Below are positions 6,792 to 12,141 of a stretch of 12,785 nucleotides of DNA, piece after piece. The position numbers were made by a program, and so were the translations under genes. The stretch covers positions 1-12,785 of the forward strand of contig CALYUZ010000007.1 of the NCBI GenBank assembly GCA_945492685.1, given 5' to 3'. This DNA is from an uncultured Methanomassiliicoccaceae archaeon (GTDB taxonomy: Archaea; Thermoplasmatota; Thermoplasmata; Methanomassiliicoccales; Methanomethylophilaceae). The first letter of the stretch is position 1; the number at the start of each line of letters is the position of its first letter. A model generated the notes under the pieces. It was not told the DNA's origin. It made no database searches and saw only the letters and a program-made list of their open reading frames with translations.

Positions 6792-6830
6792 GGTGGCGAT
6801 ACGGCCCCTCCTGGCCCGCGACCGGCATCC

Positions 6831-6840
6831 AGTTTATCTA
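6831..6840 (+). promoter_or_regulatory. TATA-like promoter of rpe and fen
   Basis: AGTTTATCTA ends 24 bases before the rpe ATG, predicting transcription start very near the ATG and a short or absent leader. No clear ribosome-binding site precedes the ATG, which agrees. Confidence 0.55.
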
Positions 6841-6863
6841 GTTCCACATCCTTGGACCGAAGC

Positions 6864-7523
6864 ATGACAAAGGTATCCCCGTCGATGCTCTCGGCGGATT
6901 TCTCGAAGCTCGGACAGGAGCTGGTACGCATCGACGAGGCAGGTGCCGACTGGGCCCATCTTGACGTGATGGACGGCATGTTCGTCCCCAACATTACCTT
7001 CGGACCACCCATCATCAAATCCATCAGGAAGTACTCGGACATCCCGTTCGATGCCCACCTGATGATCCAAGACCCCATCCGCTACATCGACGCCTTCGCC
7101 GACGCCGGTTGCGACCTCATCACCGTCCACTGCGAGGCCGTCGGTGACATCAAGGGCGCCATGGACAGGATCCATGAGAAGGGACTCAAGGCAGGCATCT
7201 CGCTCAATCCCGAGACACCCGTCTCCGACGTGGAACCCTTCCTACCTGATGCGGACCTGGCACTCGTGATGACTGTCCACCCCGGGTTCGGAGGCCAGTC
7301 CTTCATCTCCGAATGCGTGCCAAAGATCTCATGGATCTCCGAGTGGGCGGAGGAGAACGGCAGGGAGCTGGAGATCTCGGTGGACGGAGGTGTGAACCCC
7401 ACGACCGGGAAGCAGTGCACCGACGCCGGGGCCACCGTGCTGGTGGCCGGTTCATCCCTGTTCAAGCTCGACGACATGGCCCCTGCCATCGCCGAGTGGA
7501 AGAAGTACGGAAGGTCCCTGTGA
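6864..7523 (+). CDS. rpe: Ribulose-phosphate 3-epimerase
   Basis: This enzyme interconverts D-ribulose 5-phosphate and D-xylulose 5-phosphate in the non-oxidative pentose phosphate pathway. The 219-residue TIM barrel carries all family marks: PSMLSADFSKLGQE at 6-19, HLDVMDGMFVPN at 32-43 (metal ligands His32 and Asp34), AHLM with His65, VHPGFGGQSF at 138-147 (phosphate grip), and VDGGVN at 173-178 with Asp174 as second catalytic acid/base and metal ligand. The ATG at 6864 gives the canonical start; the frame stays open further upstream but that extension is not family-like. A TATA box at 6831-6840 suggests near-leaderless transcription. fen follows after nine bases, so the two are probably cotranscribed. 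Sugar supply for nucleotides is a reasonable need in a methanogen lacking the oxidative branch. Confidence 0.95.
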   Translation: MTKVSPSMLSADFSKLGQELVRIDEAGADWAHLDVMDGMFVPNITFGPPIIKSIRKYSDIPFDAHLMIQDPIRYIDAFADAGCDLITVHCEAVGDIKGAMDRIHEKGLKAGISLNPETPVSDVEPFLPDADLALVMTVHPGFGGQSFISECVPKISWISEWAEENGRELEISVDGGVNPTTGKQCTDAGATVLVAGSSLFKLDDMAPAIAEWKKYGRSL

Positions 7524-7532
7524 GGTGCCCCG

Positions 7533-8561
7533 ATGGGAGTAAACCTATCCCCCATCGTCGAGGCAAGGGAGATCGAACTCTCGGAGCTCCGGGGCAAGAC
7601 CGTCGCCGTCGACGCCTACAACACGATCTTCCAGTTCCTGTCGATCATCAGACAGCCCGACGGGAAGCCCCTGCAGGACTCCCAGGGCCGTGTGACGTCC
7701 CATCTGTCCGGTATCCTCTACCGCACCGCCAACCTAATCGAAGCGGGCATCGAACCTTCGTTCGTTTTCGACGGGAAGCCCAATGAACTGAAATCGGGCA
7801 CCATCGAGGAGAGGATCGCCCGCAGGGAGAGGGCGAGGGAGGAGTACGAGGCCGCCCTTGCAGAAGGCGACATGAAGAAGGCATTCTCCAAGGCGCAGCA
7901 GACGTCCAGGATGACACCCGAGATACTGGAGAGCTCCAAGGAGCTCCTGAGGCTCATGGGGATCCCCGTGGTCCAGGCACCCAGCGACGGAGAGGCCCAG
8001 GCCGCCTACATGTGCGGTAAGGGGGATGTCTACGCCGCGGCATCGCAGGATTTCGACTCCATCCTCTTCGGAGCCCCGCTCCTGGTGAGGAACCTGACCA
8101 TCTCCGGAAGGAGGAAGGTACCCGGGAAGAACATCTACAAGGACGTGAAGACGGAGATCATCGACTCCGGGAAGATGCTGGAGGACCTTGGCGTCACCAG
8201 GGAGCAGCTGGTGGATGTGTGCATCCTCATCGGAACCGACTTCAACCCCGGAGTCTCGGGCATCGGTCCGAAGAAGGGACTGAAACTGATCCAGAAGCAC
8301 GGCGACCTCGAGGGGGTCATCGCAAACACGGACATCACCGTCGATGGCTACGAGGACGTCAGGCAGATCTTCCTGAACGGTCCGAAGTCCGACGACTACT
8401 CTGTGAAGACCGGTCAGATGGACCCCGACGGAATCATCGAGCTGATGACCGAGTACGGTTTCTCCGCGGACAGGGTCAACACCGTCATCAACAAGATCGA
8501 GGCCGCGCGCAAAGCCGAATCCAACAGGAAGAAGCAGAGGTCCCTGGACGCCTGGTTCTGA
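7533..8561 (+). CDS. fen: Flap endonuclease 1
   Basis: FEN-1 removes 5' flaps during Okazaki-fragment maturation and base-excision repair. The 342-residue archaeal protein has the N (about 1-100) and I (about 130-250) nuclease regions with two-metal acidic residues in place: Asp27 (AVDAYN), Asp80 (FDGKP), Glu154 (SDGEAQ), Asp173 and Asp175 (SQDFDS) and Asp236 (GTDFNPG). Helix-hairpin-helix sequence GVSGIGPKKGLKLI follows at about 240-253. It ends with QRSLDAWF, a PCNA-interacting PIP box, tying it to the replication clamp. The GAGGTG ribosome-binding site overlaps the rpe stop codon, indicating coupling with rpe. The TGA stop abuts the convergent DUF3793 stop with no intervening base (TGATCA). 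Confidence 0.98.
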   Translation: MGVNLSPIVEAREIELSELRGKTVAVDAYNTIFQFLSIIRQPDGKPLQDSQGRVTSHLSGILYRTANLIEAGIEPSFVFDGKPNELKSGTIEERIARRERAREEYEAALAEGDMKKAFSKAQQTSRMTPEILESSKELLRLMGIPVVQAPSDGEAQAAYMCGKGDVYAAASQDFDSILFGAPLLVRNLTISGRRKVPGKNIYKDVKTEIIDSGKMLEDLGVTREQLVDVCILIGTDFNPGVSGIGPKKGLKLIQKHGDLEGVIANTDITVDGYEDVRQIFLNGPKSDDYSVKTGQMDPDGIIELMTEYGFSADRVNTVINKIEAARKAESNRKKQRSLDAWF

Positions 8562-9224
8562 TCATTCGCGGACCGCGAGCCTCTCCAGGCATATCCCCTC
8601 GGAGAGCCTGCGGACGAACACGTCCCTGCAGCGCTTGAACTGCACGAACCTCCTCTCGGCCTGCTCCACATCGCCGTACACCTTCCAGCAGCCGATGGTC
8701 CTGCATCCGATCCCCTTGTTCTCGATGTATCCGACCACATCCTCCAGGGGATAATCCAGGAAGACACCCACCTCCGGAGGCATACCGCACTCGGAGAACC
8801 TTTCCATGAGCCTCTCCAGCAGTGAATCCGAATCCATCCCATCGTAGCCGTATCCGGAAAGGAACGTGGCCACTCCGGGCCCCCTAATCCTCTGCTCCAA
8901 CAGCTTAGGACGATAGACATACAGGAGGACGCCACATCCGTCCTCATGGAGCGGGACGATCCTGACACCCCTGTGATGCACCTATCCGAGGACGTCGTCC
9001 ACGATCTTGGAGAAACCATGGGGGTCGCCCGTGCACACCTTGAACATGCTTCCGCATTTGAGGCCGGCTAAGGTCGGTGAACAGTGCCTCACGATACGCT
9101 CCCTCAGCTCGGGGACCGAGGTACCTGCCGCTGCCGCGGGGCATTCCCTGCAAGAACAGGGATCATGGATCAATACGTCGGACTGTCCCCTTGCCGATTC
9201 CGAGCGTGTTTCTTCGACCCTCAT
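8562..9224 (-). CDS. DUF3793-family protein with an in-frame amber codon (candidate pyrrolysine)
   Basis: The open frame on the minus strand encodes 80 residues, then TAG, then 139 more in the same frame before a TGA stop. Both halves look like DUF3793: upstream, IVRHCSPTLAGLKCGSMFKV; downstream, LLYVYRPKLLEQ, MPPEVGVFLDYPLEDVVGYIENKG and GCWKVYGD. Neither half is a whole domain, so the pieces belong to one protein of about 220 residues. Methanomassiliicoccales decode UAG as pyrrolysine, so readthrough is the favoured reading; a fresh nonsense mutation is the alternative. The amber falls in a less conserved stretch (VLG-X-VHHRG), so the residue is probably tolerated rather than catalytic. The N-terminus is about 40 residues longer than usual and holds CSCREC (Cys23, 25, 28). 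DUF3793 has no assigned activity; I recall it near iron-transport and flavodoxin genes in clostridia. A metal-box-like palindrome sits four bases before the ATG. Confidence 0.75.
8982..8984 (-). other. In-frame TAG (UAG) codon, candidate pyrrolysine site
   Basis: Plus-strand CTA is TAG in the DUF3793 reading frame, codon 81 of 221. It is followed directly by GTG CAT CAC AGG in the same frame. No complete gene in the window uses TAG as its terminal stop (13 TGA, 1 TAA), as expected in a genome where TAG has been recoded and depleted. No special downstream structure (PYLIS) was identified; Methanomassiliicoccales are thought not to require one. Confidence 0.65.
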
Positions 9225-9228
9225 GGTA

Positions 9229-9244
9229 TTTAGGATATCCTAAA
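9229..9244. promoter_or_regulatory. Palindromic operator 1 (metal-regulator box-like), DUF3793 side
   Basis: TTTAGGATATCCTAAA is a perfect 16-bp palindrome, four bases before the DUF3793 ATG. Given the TATA position it overlaps the expected transcription start. The TTAGG/CCTAA halves resemble DtxR/IdeR-type iron-regulator boxes. Repression of the DUF3793 gene is the likely role. Confidence 0.7.
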
Positions 9245-9258
9245 CTAATTATTTAAAG
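9245..9258. promoter_or_regulatory. Shared bidirectional TATA core for DUF3793 and TatD-TcdA
   Basis: The AT-rich core CTAATTATTTAAAG lies between two palindromes. TTTAAATAATT on the minus strand is about 25-30 bases before the DUF3793 ATG (near-leaderless transcript). On the plus strand ATTATTTAAAG could serve the tatD-family gene with a leader of about 35 bases. Centred on TTTAAA it reads similarly both ways. Confidence 0.55.
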
Positions 9259-9259
9259 T

Positions 9260-9273
9260 TTAGGAGCTCCTAA
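9260..9273. promoter_or_regulatory. Palindromic operator 2 (metal-regulator box-like), TatD side
   Basis: TTAGGAGCTCCTAA is a perfect 14-bp palindrome sharing TTAGGA-NN-TCCTAA with operator 1. The two centres are 30 bp apart, close to three helical turns, so two dimers could bind one DNA face. This copy lies between the TATA core and the predicted plus-strand start. Confidence 0.7.
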
Positions 9274-9295
9274 CTCTCCGCAGATGATAATAATC

Positions 9296-9311
9296 CCCAT
9301 AGGATTATGGG
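9296..9311 (+). other. Small inverted repeat in the leader of the tatD-family gene
   Basis: CCCATA-GGAT-TATGGG is a perfect 6-bp stem with a four-base loop, ending six bases before the ATG at 9318. As RNA it could partly hide the GGGTGA ribosome-binding site. Role unknown. Confidence 0.35.
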
Positions 9312-9317
9312 TGAACG

Positions 9318-10037
9318 ATGGTCCAGAACTCGCATTTCTCCGATTCCCACCTGCACCTCGTGGAAGAAGGGCATGGGGACAGATACTCCGACCTTGATTC
9401 CGCAGATATCCTCATGGCATGCACGGCACGTCCCGACGAATGGGATGTCCAATCGGGGATGACCGACACCCGCATAATCGGCTCCTACGGGGTCCACCCA
9501 TGGTACTCCGACGAATGGAACGATGATATCAGGGAAAGACTCGTCTCCATCCTGGAAGGAAATGGGAAGGCTCATGTGGGTGAGATCGGCCTCGACTACC
9601 AGCGCGGCACCGTGAAGGACCAGATGAAGGCGTTCGAGGACCAGCTGACCATCGCCTCGAACATGGGTAGGATAGCCACCGTGCACATGGTGGGGACCGA
9701 GAAGGAGGTCCTGGAATCAGTAAAACTCCGTGGATCAGGGTGTCCCGGGATCATCCTCCACTCCTATGGATCGGACAGCTATCTCAAGCCGTTTTCCGGA
9801 CTCAACTGCTATTTCTCGATATCACCGCGCATCCTTTCCAGGTCCGATGTCAGGGTGAAGCGTCTTATGGATGCGATACCTGATGAGAGACTGCTCCTGG
9901 AGACGGATTCCCCACATGCGGGAAAGGTGTTCACCGGGATGCACGATTTCGCATCCAGATTGGGTGACATCACCGGAAGGGACCCGGAGGAGCTCCTCTC
10001 GATCGCGGACTCCAACCTGAAGGGGCTGATCGGATGA
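9318..10037 (+). CDS. TatD-family metal-dependent hydrolase
   Basis: This 239-residue TIM-barrel hydrolase shows the TatD metal site: HxH at the N-terminus (His11, His13 in SHLHL), Glu89 in GEIGLDY, His123 (TVHM), His148 (ILHSY) and Asp197 in LLLETDSPH. TatD proteins are cytoplasmic metal-dependent nucleases with 3'-5' exonuclease activity reported for the bacterial enzyme; the real substrate here is unknown. The protein is slightly short for the family (about 255-265) because the middle is compact. GVHPWY at about 59-64 is typical. The ATG at 9318 has GGGTGA upstream. Its end overlaps the TcdA-like gene by four bases (ATGA), indicating translational coupling. It is transcribed from the shared promoter flanked by metal-box-like palindromes. 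Confidence 0.9.
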   Translation: MVQNSHFSDSHLHLVEEGHGDRYSDLDSADILMACTARPDEWDVQSGMTDTRIIGSYGVHPWYSDEWNDDIRERLVSILEGNGKAHVGEIGLDYQRGTVKDQMKAFEDQLTIASNMGRIATVHMVGTEKEVLESVKLRGSGCPGIILHSYGSDSYLKPFSGLNCYFSISPRILSRSDVRVKRLMDAIPDERLLLETDSPHAGKVFTGMHDFASRLGDITGRDPEELLSIADSNLKGLIG

Positions 10038-10744
10038 GCGACAGACTCGACACGAGGACCAGCATCCTCCTCGGGGACGAGGGGATAGAGAAGCTGAGGA
10101 ACGCATCCGTCATCCTCTGCGGATGCGGTGCCGTCGGAGGATACGTACTGGAGGGGATGGTGCGTGCCGGGATCGGGAGGATACGCGTCGTGGACGGGGA
10201 TGTTTTCTCCGGAAGCAATCTGAACAGACAGATCCTCGCCACCACCCAGACCATAGGCAGACCGAAGGCACAGGTCGCCTGCGAAAGGGCCCGCTCGATA
10301 AACCCCGACATAGACATCAGTCCGATGGAGCTGCTGGTCTCGGAGGAGACCATCCCGGAGATACTGAGCGGGGGTTTCGACATCCTCGTCGATGCCATAG
10401 ACACCGTCGGCCACAAGACCGAGCTCCTCAGACATGCCTGCGACATGGGCATCAGGACCTTCTCCTCCATGGGAGCCGCACTCCACATGGACACTCAGAA
10501 GGTACGTGTCGCACCCATCATGAAGACGCACACATGCCCCATGGCCGCCATCGTGAGGAAGGGGCTGAGGGGACATGACACCTCGAACATAACCGCCGTG
10601 TTCTCCGAGGAACCCCCCATAGCCAAACCGAAGGACAGGGACGACCACGGGAAGAGCGTCCTCGGATCCCTCCCCACCGTCCCCGCGGTGTTCGGGATGA
10701 CCCTGGCCAACCTGGTCATCGGGGAGATAATCTCGAAAGACTGA
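10034..10744 (+). CDS. TcdA-like E1 enzyme (tRNA t6A dehydratase family)
   Basis: This is a 236-residue ThiF/MoeB/E1-fold protein. The ATP-binding region has GCGAVGGYVLEGMVRAGIGRI at about 30-50, Asp54/Asp56 (VVDGDVF), NLNRQ with Arg65, and VDAIDTVGHK at 119-128. The C-terminal part (SSMGAALHMD, KTHTCPMAAIVRKGLRG, FSEEPP) matches TcdA (YgdL/CsdL), which uses ATP to cyclise the tRNA modification t6A to ct6A, more closely than MoeB or archaeal UbaA, and it lacks a rhodanese domain. Cys168 may be a thioester or structural cysteine. The gene overlaps the tatD-family stop by four bases. TcdA is mainly bacterial, so the tatD-tcdA pair may have come from gut bacteria, although base composition here is not visibly different. 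Alternative: a SAMP- or sulfur-carrier-activating E1. Confidence 0.85.
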   Translation: MSDRLDTRTSILLGDEGIEKLRNASVILCGCGAVGGYVLEGMVRAGIGRIRVVDGDVFSGSNLNRQILATTQTIGRPKAQVACERARSINPDIDISPMELLVSEETIPEILSGGFDILVDAIDTVGHKTELLRHACDMGIRTFSSMGAALHMDTQKVRVAPIMKTHTCPMAAIVRKGLRGHDTSNITAVFSEEPPIAKPKDRDDHGKSVLGSLPTVPAVFGMTLANLVIGEIISKD

Positions 10745-10763
10745 ACGAATCCCGGAAGCGGTT

Positions 10764-10791
10764 TTGTCCTACGTCGGACAAGGTGATGTCC
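10764..10791. promoter_or_regulatory. Three-half-site repeat before the broken PAS gene
   Basis: TTGTCC (10764-10769), GGACAA (10776-10781) and TGTCC (10787-10791) alternate in orientation with 11-bp centre spacing; the two same-direction TGTCC copies are 22 bp apart. The element starts 19 bases after the tcdA stop. It could be an operator, possibly for a LytTR-type regulator such as the one encoded downstream, or a hairpin ending the tatD-tcdA transcript. Confidence 0.4.
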
Positions 10792-11204
10792 GGGGGAGAG
10801 AACGGAGGAGTCTCCTCGACGAGAGAGGCCCCTCATCCAACGTCGTCCCCCGGGATTTCATCGACGGGTTCTCGGTCCTCGACGGTATGCCCCTTCCGTT
10901 CGGGGTCATGGAGCTGCGTCACGAAGATGACGGTTCCGTAGATTTCATAGTCCGCTACTGCAACGACAGAATGGCCGCCTTCTGAGACAGGGAGAGGGAG
11001 GACCTCGTCGGCCTGAGGTTCGACGACCCCCTCTGGAAGGAAGAGTCCGGCTGGCTCACCAACTCCACCGACGTCGCACTGAACGGGGAGACCGGGACGA
11101 TCGGGAAGCAAGTGAAACGCGTTGGGAAGACGGTGGCGGTCCACTGCTGCCGGCCCCCGGGAGGATACTGCGCCTGCGTGATCGTGGATTCCTGCGATAC
11201 ATGA
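10764..11204 (+). pseudogene. PAS-like domain gene interrupted by in-frame TGA
   Basis: A frame of 73 codons ends in TGA (10983-10985) and stays open for 72 more codons to a second TGA at 11202. Both sides align by eye with the PAS-like domain of the intact gene at 11303: before the stop, RERRSLL..., MPLPFGVMELRHED and VRYCNDRMAAF; after it, REDLVGLRFDDPLW, DVALNGETGTI and GYCACVIVDS. The domain is therefore complete apart from the stop, which sits where relatives have a small residue or glycine (GGA to TGA would suffice). There is no LytTR domain. The start is unclear: the only in-frame starts are a TTG inside a repeat or an internal ATG, while the ATG at 10786 with an AGGTG site is in another frame, suggesting a second lesion. 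Programmed UGA reading is unlikely in this lineage. Confidence 0.7.
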
Positions 11205-11260
11205 TGCATCCCCGCATAAGGAATCCGGATTAGTGCTACGATTCATCTCATTGGTAACAC

Positions 11261-11270
11261 AAGTTTATAT
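11261..11270 (+). promoter_or_regulatory. TATA-box promoter of the LytTR-PAS gene
   Basis: AAGTTTATAT ends 32 bases before the ATG at 11303. The predicted leader is about ten bases and no ribosome-binding site is visible, so translation may be near-leaderless. Confidence 0.6.
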
Positions 11271-11302
11271 CGGCTTACATCCATCCTAAATTCGACGTCC
11301 AT

Positions 11303-12022
11303 ATGAAGGAGAAGGTCCACATTTTCTTCCGCAAGCACGGCATCGAGACACCCGAGATCATGTACGTCGTCAGGTCGGACCGCAAAACGGTCGTCCACCT
11401 GGAGGACGGAAGGACCGAGGAGAGCTACATCGCCCTGAAGGACATCGTCTCCGTACTGCCGGAAGACGAGTTCCTGCACATCAACAAGGGGACCGTCGTC
11501 TCGAAGAGACACATCATCGGCGTGGAGAAGGGCATATACCTTATGTCGGACGGGACCAGCTTCCAGGGACGCATGCGCACGCCGGGCGAGCACACCCGCA
11601 ACGGGATGATGGTCAGCAGCTTCAGGGACAGGCGCAAGACGCTCTACACGGACCGCCCCGCGGAATGCTTCACCATCATGGACCAGCTCCCCCTGGCGTT
11701 CATGGTGATCGAACTGGTGCACGAGGACGCTGAAACGATGAGGCTCTACATCCGCTTCTGCAACAGGGAGGCGGGCAAGGTCCTCGGAGTGGATCCGGGA
11801 CTCGTGGTGGATGAGCCTCTGAGGAAGATCTTCCCGTTCATCAGCAACAACCTCGTCATCAAGATAGGTGACATAGCGGCCAACGGAGGGTGCAAGGACA
11901 TGGTCGTCCGCGACTCCCGCATCAGGAGCGACCTGTTCGTCAGATGCTTCCAGACCCGCATGGACTTCTGCGCTGTCGCCATAACCGATATGGAAACGGT
12001 CAGGGACGCGGACAGGATCTGA
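11303..12022 (+). CDS. LytTR DNA-binding domain plus PAS-like domain regulator
   Basis: This is a 239-residue predicted transcription regulator. The N-terminal part (about 15-98) reads as a LytTR domain: YVVRSDRKTVVHLEDG, the IVSVLPEDEFLHINKGTVVS core (basic strand with the conserved F-hydrophobic-H-I pattern), IIGVEKGIYLMSDG and a terminal RMRTPGEHTR. A linker with RDRRKTLY leads to a PAS-like domain (about 122-232: LPLAFMVIELVHED, YIRFCNREAGKVLG, FCAVAITDM). LytTR domains are chiefly bacterial and usually C-terminal behind a receiver; here the order is reversed and the sensor follows. No receiver domain or membrane segment is present, so the signal is probably cytoplasmic. The gene just upstream is a TGA-broken copy of the PAS half, indicating local duplication. 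A TATA box lies upstream. Target genes are unknown. Confidence 0.8.
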   Translation: MKEKVHIFFRKHGIETPEIMYVVRSDRKTVVHLEDGRTEESYIALKDIVSVLPEDEFLHINKGTVVSKRHIIGVEKGIYLMSDGTSFQGRMRTPGEHTRNGMMVSSFRDRRKTLYTDRPAECFTIMDQLPLAFMVIELVHEDAETMRLYIRFCNREAGKVLGVDPGLVVDEPLRKIFPFISNNLVIKIGDIAANGGCKDMVVRDSRIRSDLFVRCFQTRMDFCAVAITDMETVRDADRI

Positions 12023-12061
12023 GATCCCCCGGGCATCGTCGACATACCACCTGATTCTACT

Positions 12062-12093
12062 TCCCGCGCATATGTTTATATGGAACCGCGGGA
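12062..12093 (+). promoter_or_regulatory. ileS promoter: TATA box bracketed by a 7-bp inverted repeat
   Basis: TCCCGCG (12062-12068) and CGCGGGA (12087-12093) are exact reverse complements on either side of an 18-bp stretch containing TTTATATG (12075-12082). The TATA box predicts a start near 12106 and a leader of about 36 bases. The repeat could be a regulator site around the promoter. Confidence 0.55.
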
Positions 12094-12141
12094 TGGTCGC
12101 CCGTTCAGGGAAAGATAACACCTGATATCAGAGGGACAGCG

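Noticed and set aside
6543..6863. N-terminal extension of ribulose-phosphate 3-epimerase from an upstream in-frame start
   Set aside because: It overlaps the small Cys/His gene and the divergent promoters; the family start is the ATG at 6864.
8562..8981. DUF3793 downstream half as a separate gene starting at GTG 8981
   Set aside because: The GTG directly follows the amber with no ribosome-binding site, and the N-terminal third of the domain lies in frame upstream, so one continuous gene fits better.
9809..10648. 279-codon minus-strand frame opposite tatD and tcdA
   Set aside because: It spans parts of two confident plus-strand genes and has shadow-type composition without domain signatures.
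10983..10985. TGA in the PAS gene as selenocysteine
   Set aside because: No SECIS-like structure was seen, the alignment position does not call for cysteine, and Methanomassiliicoccales are not known to make selenoproteins. A nonsense lesion is simpler.
11284..11292. TCCTAAA half-site before the LytTR-PAS gene as another metal box
   Set aside because: Only one half of the palindrome is present; a single half-site of this length is expected by chance.
11243..12121. 292-codon minus-strand frame opposite the LytTR-PAS gene
   Set aside because: The plus-strand protein has clear domain patterns; the antisense translation is rich in His/Arg/Val/Asp with no recognisable motifs.
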